Source: Chytridium lagenaria (lineage: Eukaryota > Chytridiomycota > Chytridiomycetes > Chytridiales > Chytridiaceae). Taken from it: DNA of 64,000 nucleotides. Positions 32,301 through 45,069 of this stretch are shown one piece after another. A program made the position numbers and the translations under genes. The notes below the pieces were generated by a model, which worked only from the letters and a program-made list of their open reading frames with translations, searched no databases and was not told where the DNA came from. Numbering within the stretch: the first letter of the stretch is position 1; the number at the start of each line of letters is the position of its first letter. Where the stretch lies: positions 1 to 64,000 of the forward strand of contig JAHLKC010000104.1 in assembly GCA_025449115.1 (NCBI GenBank), read 5' to 3'.

Positions 32301-34223
32301 CGACATGCTTCTTTCGTTTCGTTATCTTTCGGTTTATTGTTTTGATAGTATTTTCAGTGTTTAAAACTCCTTTTTTATTAGCCCCATCCCCAGTCCATCT
32401 CTCTCTCTCTCTCTCTCTCCCTTATATTCCCCCCTTTTATCTTTGCGCTTGTGCTATAATGCACCTCATGTTCGGAAATCAACTCTCTCTTTGTCCTTCC
32501 CTCATATATGCTTTCAAGTTGCTATACGTTCATCTGTTTTCGGTCCCGCTATCTTTTTCCTTTACGTCTCTTGTCGTTTGCAAGCTTAAGCGGCCTTTTT
32601 TTTTTTTTTTTTTTTTACAGTCTTTCTTGCTGGCTTCGTCTTTTTTGCATGTGCGTAAAATAAAATGGTAGAGTGGCGAGTAGATACTAGTGTTTTCTTC
32701 AAATATCTGGTTTTCTTAAAATATCGGGTTACTATATGCTTTTTGTGGACACCATCAGCGTATGCATATCGATGCTGAAAGGAATCTTACTAAAGCTCTA
32801 TCGGGCTGCAAGGGGATATTGCCGTCATGTTTTAGCAGCTGGTTTTCGGCCATGACCCCTGTGTTACTCAGCTTACAACAGCAGGAAAGCACTCTATCTG
32901 CATAAATATTCTTATGCAACTAAACACTTTCCCTTTCTTATTTCACTTCTGACTCATTTTCTTTTTGTATTTTAGAAATACATTCGGGTTATCGAAAAGG
33001 GCGATTTCAAAGTAAGCCTTTCTTTTTGTTTATTGCTTTAGAATTACTTTCTAAAATCGCTTGTTGTGGCCGGATAATGCTGAAACGTCTAAGGGGAGAC
33101 CTAATGGCCACGGCGTCAAGGTTCGTGCATTATTTATTTACATACCGCCAACCCTGATAATGATATCTAAATACAGAGCGGGTCTGCCTCGCTAAGCTCA
33201 AGTAAATTTGAGAATTATGGTTGACATTCAACTTCAAGAACTCATTTTCTACTAAGATTACTCCCGAATTTAGTTAGCCCCACTTTTCGTTTCTCTTGTT
33301 TATTTCCTTCCTTTTTATCGTATAACTTTTTCCTTTTTAATCCTGTGTCAATCTACCAGAGTTCCCTCATCCAACTTAGTTGTTTTGGTAGCAATTAACC
33401 TTTTTTTTAACACATATTCTATTAACATCATCGTTATTTTTTGCTTCGACTAAACCTATGTGTAGGCGACCTCTTCCAAGCTTATTGTGATCATTGTGGT
33501 TCAATCCACTTTCTGTCGTCTTATTCTGCTTCAAATCCATACGATTTTTATATCATGCCGAAAGATGATATGGATATTGGTGAAAGGCTTGGAAACCGCG
33601 CCCTGCATGGATCTGTAAGATTTACAGAATAAATAAATTGCCGAGATATAGGGTTGATTAATTTGCCCTGTCATCTCACGTATGTCAACATAGTTATCAC
33701 TATGACTTGAAGTCATTCACAGAGCTGTTTCGCGCTGTGATTGACACTGTCGAGATTGAAATAAAAAGGATTAAAATGATGAGCTTTGGGTGCCATAATG
33801 GGTAGGGCTTAACCTAAATGAGGATCGTCGTGTTGATAATGCGGTTGATATTTGCAGGAACGGATGGGGCTAATCGTTGGCGAAAGTGAGATGGCTTGAT
33901 ATCCATCAAAGCTGGCAGGCTGAAGTCTATCCAAGAACCCGTTCGGAAAAGGACATTTCGAAGAATGAACTTGAGAGATATAGTTTGTCACGTTGTGAAA
34001 ACATGGGAGTGGGTAAGAGGTAGGTAGCGTGAAGAAGCAAGAGCCTGAATAAAGTAATGGACATATATAAGTCGAGAAACGTAAAAAGGTCAATATATAG
34101 AAATTGCTAATCGCGGAACTGTATATTTATTCTTTATCTTATATGAGGTGGGACATAGGAGGGAAAACAAGAAAGAGCGGTCCCCTTACACGTAAGGGAA
34201 AGACGGAGCATCACCAGTAACGC
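32301..34223. other. Intergenic stretch without recognised gene
   Basis: This contains the 3' flank of the RRM gene with a CT microsatellite (about 32399-32419) and a ~22-base T run (32595-32616). Beyond that is AT-rich sequence with small open frames lacking any domain. A minus-strand frame at 33809-34093 is unrecognised. Confidence 0.5.
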
Positions 34224-36117
34224 TTAACATTTGGCACCGCAGACCTTGGAAACCTGTCCAACGCAGGTAGGATCCCAGGCCCATGCTCCACAGTAAGCGT
34301 CGGCGGAGATGATTCTGTCAACGCAGGCGTCATTACAGGCGTTAGTGAGGGGCCCACCGATCTGGCACTTATCATGGAGGCAGAGGGTGGTGGTGGGCGT
34401 GGGGCTAGGGATTGTGGTGGTGGTGGTGGTAGTGGGAGCGACGACAGTGGTGGTAGTGGGAACATTGGTAGTAGTAGTGGTCGAAACGATGTCAGTGGTA
34501 GTGGTAGGAACAGCGGTGGCAGTTGGTGCAGGGGGCAAAGCGGTTGTAGTGGGGTCACTTCCATAAACCTGCTCGGCAACATACTCCCAAAGCGCTTTAA
34601 CAGCAGCCACAGTCTCTTGACCAGAGGGGACAATCTGTGCTGGAGGAAGCTGGAAACCAAAGGCACCAGTATCGCGAAGCTCAGCGGTGTACGTAAAAGT
34701 GACGTTTGCAACGTTATAGACCCAGTCTACAGAAGAGCCAGAAGCTTGATAAATCGTGTTGCAGATATCGCCATTCTCAAATTCAGTGCCGTAGACTGAC
34801 TTGAGGGCAGCAACGGCCTTGTCACCACCAGCCTTGACGATGGTGTAGTCCTTGATCTGGACGGAGCAAGAGTAACCGTTGGCAAACATCCAGAGTTGAG
34901 AGTAAGAGTGGAAGTCGATAAAGGAAACAACGTTGCCAAGACTCAAGATATATTGACTGATGGCCTTGGATTCGGGAGCAGAGAAGGCCGAAGGGCCGTA
35001 GTACGTGTCAGAGCACTTGCTGCCAGAAGCACCAGGGAGAGACCAGCCATATCCCCAGTTTCGATTAGGGTCAGTACCGATACATGTGGATCCATCGTTG
35101 GGCTGACGGTTCTTGCGCCAGAGACGAGAGGTGGAGCGGGTGTAGGCGTATCCATCGACGTTAAGGACGGGTACAATGTGGAAGGTGAATTTTTGCAGAA
35201 GGGGAGCAGCGACAGGGTCGGTGGCAAGCCAGTTAGCGATGTATGAGGTGGTGGCCGGAGTAATCCATTCACTGTAAAAGAGCAGGACGTATTAGAAACA
35301 CTCTACTTAGTTTCCTTCAAAGGAAAAAAAAAAGGCACAATAAATCATAAGAATAATTCAAGCCTCACCGTGCGTGGATGCCGCCGTGAAAAAACGATAC
35401 TCTTTGGTCCATTTCCAACTTTGAAAACGGGAATATCAACTCCCAAAAATGACTTTCCGATAGAACTTTGAGTAATGCCAGGAATGCTGCTCAAGAACGC
35501 AACGTGGGTGTCAAGAGATTGGTAGTCACTAAAGAATTGCGAGGGAGTGGGGGCGACCTCTGGGTTGGCTTCGAGGAAGGCTTCGAGCTTAAAGGAGTTC
35601 TTGGAGGAGTAGGTGAGCTCCTCGTCAAGGTGAGACTTGACGTCGTCGATGAAGATCGAGCTGGGGACGCGGTCAAAAAGCTCAGCCTTCAGGGCGGCAA
35701 CTGCAGAGTCGGGAATCCTGTCAACCATGACGACTGGTAAGAAGATAGAAGCCTCACCACAGCGCAAAGTAATGAAAAGAAAGAGTAATGGGAAAGCATC
35801 TCATACATGATGTCAACCTTGCCCTTGACTCCGTGGCTCCAGTTATCGAGCGAGTACTGCGATTCATATCGCTAAACAGTTTGGTTAGGAAATGTTAACA
35901 TCAACAAAGGAGAAGATCTCTACCTACTAATATAAATGGAGTTGCAACTCACCTCAAGCACAGCTGCAACGATCTTAGCCTGATCAACGGTGTCAATGTT
36001 GAATCGATAGACTTTGTTGTTCTTGTACTGTTCGTTAATTGAGAACAAAGGCGCGGCAGCCGACGCGACGGTGGCTCCGGCGACAAGAAGAGCAGCAAGT
36101 GATGTGAAGGAGACCAT
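34224..36117 (-). CDS. Secreted M14 zinc carboxypeptidase with Thr-rich linker and Cys-rich C-terminal module
   Basis: The start at 36117 gives a clear signal peptide (MVSFTSLAALLVAGATVASA). A pro-domain follows with LDNWSHGVKGKVDIM and IPDSAVAALKAELF. The catalytic domain has the zinc ligands in HGGIHAREW (about 35373-35400, split by an intron) and FIDFHSYSQLW. Substrate-binding DPNRNWGYGW and the catalytic Glu in YTAELRDTGAFGF are also present, so the enzyme should be an active carboxypeptidase A-type exopeptidase. After it comes a Thr-rich linker, then a ~50-residue module with eight Cys (CLHDKCQIGGPLTNAC to VCGAKC). The T6 run before HGGIH has one T too many for the frame, and the exon junction near 35720-35810 is also off by one. 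Extracellular digestion is the likely role. Confidence 0.9.
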
Positions 36118-37561
36118 GGCTGATGTGGTGAGGGTTCTCTGCAATGAGGTATCAAGAAGAAATGTGCGGAATAGCCTCCAACGGTTTCTCTGCCCAGCTT
36201 TTTTATATTTAGAAGGCATGATGTACTTGAAAGGAGAGAAAGAAAAGTGATGGAGGGAAAACGCCTGCGCCAACGCTGCGAGCAAAGCTGGCAGTCACCC
36301 CTAAGTATTATGGAAACAACCAAAGGGCCCCACCCCTCCCATCCCCTCTTTAGTTGAATGGCGTCAGAAGTTGAAAGAGCCTGAATTCAAAATGGAAAGA
36401 GAACCAATCTCAAGTCACAAAGAGCCTGTTATCAGAATGCCCAAAAGCTCTCTACCTATCTGTCTGTTGACAATCACATTCATCACGTCCTATAGTCTCA
36501 TAGACCACCAATATCATGCAGATGCTGATTCGCAGGAGGTCTCTCAAAACCCACCGAAATCTGCATCACCATGCTCTGTCAACAAAACACGCGTTGAAGC
36601 CAATTAAGGAAACGGTGCAACAGTTCAAAGCTTGACGGAAGGCGCTCACCTTCCCAAGCTCCCTGCCACCAGAGAACCCACCCGCACAAGCAAGAGTGGC
36701 CCAAAAGTCTTGAGCCTTGAGAAAACAACCCTGGAAAGTTACCTCGACGTCCTCGCGTAGCCTGACAGAAGGAGCGCGTAAAAGCTAAATCCATATTAAA
36801 AATGTACGTAACACAATGAAGTCATATGTGAGGCTTCCATAACTATGGCACAAAAACAAGAACGCTGATCCAAAGAAAAAGAACTTTTACGAGCAATACT
36901 TTGGGATGGTTGCTCCAGGCTTATCATCATCATCTGCTCATTGAGATAATGATTCCGATATTGACTCTGACCCAAAACTGAGTAGAGGGCAGGAGCTGGG
37001 TGTTATGCGGTGGTGCAGCGATGAGCGTGGTTATATGGTGGTGGTAGAAACGACAAGAATATGTGAAGGTATTGAGGCAGCGGCAGCGATAATTGTGGTA
37101 AAAATCACCACAACTACTGTAGTAAAACGATCGAAGTAGTGCTGGCACGGGCTACGGTAACGAGGTCCATCAATTTGACACTTAATTATAGGGCACAATG
37201 GAACGTAGGGACGTTAATGGATGTTTACGGTAGTAGGGCAGCGGTGGCATTAGGAACGTTGGGAGGTAATTTACATAGTTTTTTGTACTTGCACCCCTAT
37301 ATATATCGCCTAACTAATAAAACACCGCTCGACCGCATGTGTCATGTACCCTCGAAAACCGGGCTCGACCCTTCTTGGCCAGTACCGGTCTCTTCATACA
37401 TCAAATTCCGCTATGTAAGAGAAAAAACAGAAGGTTATCACCCGCAAGGTCTAGGCAACCAAACAAAAAAAAAAAGGTTAAGACAAGTGTGTATGAAGGT
37501 TGTTGTATTGTTGTTGTGTTGATGCAGATTTAAAATACATGTTTCGCGAATGGCGCCAAGA
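36118..37561. other. Carboxypeptidase upstream region and gene-free stretch
   Basis: The 36.1-36.35 kb part is presumably the carboxypeptidase promoter. The rest has only short open frames with no recognisable domain, and I see no RNA gene. Confidence 0.45.
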
Positions 37562-39650
37562 TCACCTTACCCCAGTTCTCGGCGTAAATGCCTCCAATCC
37601 AAGATGTTTACAAATTCCGTTACAAATATGCTTCTCAAAAAACGTAGCAACCCCAACAATTCTATAGTTGGCGTCCATATCGTTATCTAACTGCTTCGCG
37701 AATGTACGGTCGACGGTATGTACGCCAGGGTCGGTAAGGATGACTCTCCTGTTTGCGGGATCAGCAGATCCTTGTAAGTCGGCAACGAGAAAGCGGCCTC
37801 GGGATGCAGCAAAGGACCAGTGAGCCATGGCGGAAAAGATACCCATGACTTCTTGATTTTCATAGTCTTTAGAGAATTCGCCAAAGTTGTCGACAAACTT
37901 ATAAAACGATAAACGATTAGTTAACAATGAAAAAAGTATAGAATAGAAGTCACAAACATTTATACGATTGTGGAAAGCAAAATGTTTATAACAAAAGCTC
38001 AACAAAAGGAAGATGAAGAAAATAATCGAGAATCTGGAATAAAATATAATTTAAAAAAACTTCAAGCAAACCTTCATAAACTGTCCTGGCAGAAACTCCT
38101 CAATCATCATACAAGTCGGGTCTCTCGTCAGATTCGTTTCAGAAGCAGCCGGCGCATACAATAAACTCACAAGTCGAACTGGAATACAATCAATAGTCCA
38201 TGTCCCAAATTTTGCTCTCTTTAACACTTCGCAAAACTTTTTCGCGACAACATCACAGATGACGGATATTTTCGCCATATTGATAGCACACTTCCGATCA
38301 GTCTCGAGACCGCGGATGGTATGAAAGACTTTTCCCATACATATGGTGTTGGTCTTGCAGTCCTTGACACGGTGAACTTGACGAAAATCGCCGGCTTCAA
38401 TCTATTAAGTGTTCAGAATATAAGTATCAAAAAAAAAACAAACTAACCGGTAAGCCCATATCGATACGATAAGGTCTCGTTGACTTACTCATCGTCACGA
38501 TATCGTCAATAAAGAATGTACCAAGATCAACTTCAGCGTAAGGTTTTGCAAGCGTCACTTCCAGAATCTCATACTCTTGTTCATAGCATCTACTCCAATC
38601 GAAAGTTTCCCACTTTTCGGTGGAAAAGCGGACAAGACCATTGTATCTACGCGTTTGCTCATCAGCAAAGTCCTTGCGGTGATCCAGATAGCTGTCCTCT
38701 TCCTTTTCGATTAAAGCTTCAAAGTTTAAAATAGCAAGCTTGGCGTCCTCTTCTAAGGTTTGGAAAACTTCCTAATAGAGTTGAAATGGATATAGAAATT
38801 AGAATTGGGGTCGAATCTGTAAGGCGGAGAGATTAAAGAAATTGCGGATACATGCCTTGGTTGTTTCCACAGTCGCTCGAATATTTTGCCGATGTGCCCA
38901 CCTCTTCAATCGCTCGGTACCAGCTCGAACGACCATTCTAGTTGCTTCTTCCAGTTGCTCTACAGTAACACCCTTTTCAACATCCACGCTATTCACATCA
39001 GTAGCAAGCGCCATCATCTGCGTATGTAGTTCCATGATCTGCTCGATGGACGTATTTAAACCATCGTAATAGCCCCTCTGTTCTTCCTCCAACTCTTTTG
39101 CCTTCCTAAACAAATCCACCTGCTGATTCTCGGCTTCGGCAATTCTTGGCGCAGCCTTATCAATAGCAGCCTGCTGTTGCATGGCAATTGTCGCTAGTCT
39201 CCGTTTCCACGCCCATAGATTCATATCTTCCCGTTGACATTCGAGCAGCTGACTTTCCAGCTCTTGAATCATCCTTCTCTTCGCCTCGGTCGATTCCTCG
39301 ATCCCTCTAATCTCCTGCTCAATCGATTCCTCCTCCTCCCTCTTCCCCATTTTCCTCGCAGCCTCCACTCTTAGCTTAGAGACTTCCTGTTCCATGGCTT
39401 TGAAGTCGGCTTCTCGGGCTTTCCGGGTTTTACGGACCTCTTTGAGACCGGCGCTGAGATGGGATACGGTGCGACGGGTTTCATCTTCAAGAATGTTGGT
39501 GATTGTGCTGAAGATGTTGTGGGAGGGGCGAGGAGAAGGGTTTGCGGACGGTTCGGAGGGTTCTTGGAGGGCTGGTGATCCACTGTGGCTGTTATTTTCA
39601 TCGTCGGATTCTGGAGAGTTGATGGTATATGGCTCATTGAGGTTGGACAT
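37562..39650 (-). CDS. Alpha-kinase with N-terminal coiled coil
   Basis: The first exon (39650 to about 38799) starts MSNLNEPYTINSPESDDE. It then gives a long Glu/Lys/Arg/Gln-rich helical region (about residues 50-230) typical of a coiled coil. Exons at about 38770-38450, 38400-38065 and 37905-37562 encode an alpha-kinase domain: MGKVFHTIRGLETDRKCAIN, MIEEFLPGQFMKF, AMAHWSFAASRGRFLVADLQG, VILTDPGVHTVD, and the zinc-binding end FFEKHICNGICKHLGLEAF (His, Cys-x3-Cys). This family (myosin heavy chain kinase, eEF2 kinase) phosphorylates residues in helices. The glycine-rich end seen in some members is not evident. The substrate is unknown. Coiled-coil plus alpha-kinase resembles Dictyostelium MHCK-A layout. 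Confidence 0.85.
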
Positions 39651-40169
39651 ATCTGGAAAAAGTTGATTTACCTCAGCCTCGGCTTGATATAGAAGATCCT
39701 GAGTCCACTGAATGAATATACAAAGTCATGGACTTACAAGAGAGTGTCTGTGCAATAATGTCGTTTTACCATATACTTTTGGAGGTACAGCACGTCAATA
39801 GATAGTCTAGGAAAGTTATGATAGGCGGCCACGATGCTGATAGAAGAAATTAAATCTATTATATAAAACTCATTCCGGCTGCATGCTGTAGATGCAAGTG
39901 TCAAATCGACGCTGGTGCTTGAAAGGGTTTACGTGAGTGATGATGGGGGAACGTATCGAATGTCATGTATCGAATGTCAACGGTGGGTGTCGAGACGCCA
40001 TGTAGCATCTTTAACAATAAAAAATCATCTTGCCATGCATGCTTCTTTTAAGTTAACTTTGACTGAGCATGCCGAAATGAGTATTGGTGGTATTCGTAGG
40101 AACCAAGTATGGAAACAGAAGGCGTTGGGTTGTGAGTTGTGAGGAGAGTTGTGAGTGTGATGCGATGTT
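39651..40169. other. Intergenic, no gene seen
   Basis: This is the upstream region of the alpha-kinase gene and the 3' flank of MRPS8. A short open frame at 39915-40142 (+) has no recognisable domain. Confidence 0.5.
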
Positions 40170-40643
40170 TTATGCAGCAATAAGCAGCACCTCCCCTCCC
40201 ACATTCTTTTTGAGTGCGTCCTTGAGCTCCAGAATACCGTAGATCGTATCTAAAACAGTAATTTGTCCCATCTCTTGTGGCTTAATCAAAGTGTTTTGCG
40301 TCCTCTTTGCCGAAGCCACAGCCTTAAGTTCTTCAAAGGTAGCAAAAACTCTCCGTGAAGGCACCGAAACAGCCGAAATCTTTTTTAGCACAGGCTCTCC
40401 ATTGCGGTACTTCAAGTTGAGCCAAATCCGCCGCCGAGAGACATTATCGGGAGTGATGGTAACCTCCTTGCCAGTCCTGTAAGGTCCAAGGACATCTCCT
40501 GATGCCACAGAGGAAAGGAAACCTTCTTCGTACAAAACTTGAACGACAGCTCTATTTGTCTTTGACTCTGGAACGGCGATGCGGTTAAAGTTCCAGCGGA
40601 ATGAGTTGTGAAGTTGAGAGCAGAGGTTGTGGACTGGCGGCAT
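40170..40643 (-). CDS. MRPS8: Mitochondrial small ribosomal subunit protein S8 (uS8m)
   Basis: A single-exon gene of 157 residues starts at ATG 40643 (MPPVHNLCSQLHNSFRWNF). It shows S8 family signatures: VVQVLYEEGFLSSV, RRIWLNLKYRNGEPVLKKIS, VPSRRVFATFEELKAV and the C-terminal GQITVLDTIYGILELKDALK with GGEVLLIA. S8 binds the central domain of small-subunit rRNA. The length and the divergence from bacterial S8 fit the fungal mitochondrial protein. Upstream methionines on this frame exist (to 40709), but the ATG at 40643 aligns with the conserved N terminus. The RPT4 gene starts 96 bp away on the other strand, so they share a promoter region. Confidence 0.88.
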   Translation of the reverse strand: MPPVHNLCSQLHNSFRWNFNRIAVPESKTNRAVVQVLYEEGFLSSVASGDVLGPYRTGKEVTITPDNVSRRRIWLNLKYRNGEPVLKKISAVSVPSRRVFATFEELKAVASAKRTQNTLIKPQEMGQITVLDTIYGILELKDALKKNVGGEVLLIAA

Positions 40644-40739
40644 CGTTGGTTGAAAGAAGAGCAAAAAAATTGTTGCAAGTTTGTTGAGCAAAGGGACACG
40701 CAACTTCACATTCCGTCAACTTTATCTACAAGGAATACC

Positions 40740-42282
<1,543 letters not shown>

Positions 42283-42411
42283 AATCTCAAAAACCGCCAT
42301 TACAAAAGTTCATAAATATACGCAACTCAAAATGTGTATCTTGTATATTTGTTGTATACCCTTTCAAGGCATAGAACTAGGGAAGGTAAAAATATTGTTG
42401 AAAAGGTGGGA

Positions 42412-42782
42412 TTATGTCTTCTTCTTTTTGCTGCCTGATCGGATCAGGACAAGTGAGATGAAGCTGACGATTACAAAGAGTCCGACGACGAGAAGTATGA
42501 CTGGGAGTTGGATAGCGAGGTAACGAGGAGGGAAGTAGTTGTGTAATGGTTTTGAATCCTCAAGGAAGGGCTGGATGGAGATGAATCAGCAACTGGCAGA
42601 ACAGAACAAAAATATGGACTCACGAGCAAAATCGCCCAGATGGTGTAATATGAGAAGACAAAGATGCTGAAAAGCAGCAAACCGCCTCCGACGAGACGGT
42701 CAGACTTGGTCTGGACAACGGATGGACAAAGGGTTAGTAATGGCGATGCATCAACACAGACGCTCTTTTATTTCATTACCAT
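42412..42782 (-). CDS. DPM2: Dolichol-phosphate mannosyltransferase subunit 2
   Basis: Three exons, a start codon alone (42782-42780), 42710-42624 and 42570-42412, splice to an ~83-residue protein. It has two membrane spans: GGGLLLFSIFVFSYYTIWAI and LPVILLVVGLFVIVSFISLV. They are separated by a lumenal loop PFLEDSKPLHNYFPPR, and the protein ends in a Lys-rich cytosolic tail (SGSKKKKT). The loop and first-span motifs (F-x-Y-Y-T-x-W, LLPF, K-Y/N-Y-F-P-R) are the DPM2 signatures. It stabilises the dolichol-phosphate mannose synthase catalytic subunit in the ER membrane, supplying mannose for N-glycans and GPI anchors. Splice sites are standard. Confidence 0.88.
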
Positions 42783-42833
42783 CAGGCTGAAGTCGGGATA
42801 TAAATACAAAAATGTTACACTTTGATTTGGATC

Positions 42834-43593
<760 letters not shown>

Positions 43594-43726
43594 CGTCAAT
43601 GTCTACTACCTATCTCATTCAGTGACGTCGAACTTGTCGCTCTGGGTGGTGCGACGAGTCTTTCCCTCACTGCAATTTTTTCTTCTTTTCCTTCGTCTCT
43701 ACAAGATCAACCCAAACCTCAAAACC

Positions 43727-43942
43727 ATGACCTCCGCCATCGCCCCCATTGTCGGCCGCTTCAGGAACAGGGTCCTCCGTGACCTCGTCCTTTCCATCTC
43801 TGCTGGCATTGGTCTCGGATACGGCTACTGGCACTTTGCCCACGAGCCCGCTTTTGCTCAATGGAAAAAGTACGACGCTCAAGTCGCTGCTGAGATCAAG
43901 CCAATCCATGACGCCTGGAGGGCTTCACAGAGCAAGGAGTAA
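43727..43942 (+). CDS. COX9: Cytochrome c oxidase subunit VIIa/Cox9-like, copy 1
   Basis: A 71-residue protein starts at ATG 43727: MTSAIAPIVGRFRNRVLRDL, then a single membrane span SISAGIGLGYGYWHFAHEP and a hydrophilic tail ending DAWRASQSKE. The IAPI-x-G-x2-x-R-R-V-x-D opening and single span match fungal subunit VIIa (yeast Cox9), an inner-membrane accessory subunit of complex IV. The frame is open further upstream to 43571, but that part overlaps the divergent OCA1 gene and is unlike the family, so the internal ATG was chosen. A second copy lies 0.9 kb downstream. Confidence 0.8.
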   Translation: MTSAIAPIVGRFRNRVLRDLVLSISAGIGLGYGYWHFAHEPAFAQWKKYDAQVAAEIKPIHDAWRASQSKE

Positions 43943-44153
43943 ATCAAGGAGCTTCTCATCTCGCCCTCTTGAATCTCTGCAGCTTCCCACGTCCGCCTCA
44001 CATCAAGTCTCTTCTTTCGGCACCAAGTCTTTCACAAACTAGACCTTGGGGAACCCAAACATATCAACCTTTACTTATAAACAACTGCCGGGTGTTTTCG
44101 ACAAATAAAGGATTCTAGTACAGCTATATCTCGTATCTCGTATCTCTGTGCAT

Positions 44154-44305
44154 TTCTCTTCTTTAGGATTATTTCTTTTGTTTTATTGCTACATGTCGCC
44201 TTGAAGTGGAGTATGATGACGATATGGCAGTTCTCTTCTTCAGGATTATTTCTTTTTGTTTTATTGCTACATGGACCCGAAGTGGACTATGATGGCGATA
44301 TGGCT
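44154..44305. repeat. Tandem 77-bp duplication
   Basis: TTCTCTTCTTTAGGATTATT at 44154 recurs at 44231 as TTCTCTTCTTCAGGATTATT. Similarity continues through GTTTTATTGCTACATG and GATATGGC. The repeat lies in the spacer between the two Cox9-like genes and contains no coding signal. Confidence 0.75.
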
Positions 44306-44854
44306 GGGGAATGCTGCTGGCTGAATGAGGAGAGCAGGTTGTTTAAGTATATGTGAGTAGCTTAGTTTAGTGAAGACCTGTAAATGTATTTCTGACCTTG
44401 GTAAATAGGTCAGCGTTTTTGTTACGAACCATTCCTTACTTTCTTTTTAAAGGATTGATTGTTTAACATTCTTTCTCCGATCATACGTCTTCCACCTTGT
44501 TTTATTACCGTTTCAAGTTTGTATGCTTGAACTGACACGTCCACATATATAAGTAATCTACAGTGTGTGTTATCATATGTGACCGCCGGAATCCATTCCT
44601 CTTCGACAAAGTCTGATTTGGTTGCTTTCTTTTATTATTTTTCGAGCTTGGCGATTATCAATATTGATGGATGTATCCTTTGAGTGCAGTTCATTATTTG
44701 GTGTGAAGGTGCGGGTGACAGTTCGTTGTAGCAATTTCTCCCCTTGCGCCTTCAATCTCTTCAGGAAATGACTAGAATGTGATGACTCACGTCACGTCCA
44801 AATTTTTCTGGTAGCTGCCATCCTTCCAATTCCCCTCAAGAACATCGCAAAACA

Positions 44855-45069
44855 ATGACATCTGCTATCGCCCCATCGTCGGTCGTTTCAGGAACAGAGT
44901 CGTTCGAGATCTCGTCGGCTCCATTGCTACAGGAATTGGACTAGGATACGGATTTTGGTACCTCTACCACGAACCTTCCTTTGAAGAATGGAAAAGATAC
45001 GATGCTCAAGTCGCTGCAGAGATCAAGCCGATTCATGACGCTTGGAGGGCTGCTCAGAAAAATGAATGA
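44855..45069 (+). pseudogene. COX9: Cytochrome c oxidase subunit VIIa/Cox9-like, copy 2 (one-base frameshift)
   Basis: The sequence begins MTSAIAP, like copy 1, then has GCCCCATCG where copy 1 has GCCCCCATTG. One missing C moves the rest to another frame: VGRFRNRVVRDLVGSIATG, GYGFWYLYHEPSFEEWKRYD and DAWRAAQKNE with stop at 45067-45069. Most differences from copy 1 are conservative or silent, so the copy has evolved under constraint. The single C-run indel could be a sequencing error in a working gene or a very recent inactivation. Confidence 0.75.

Noticed and set aside
34309..34799. Plus-strand open frames rich in Val/Gly opposite the carboxypeptidase
   Set aside because: Antisense shadow of the Thr-rich linker; no domain.
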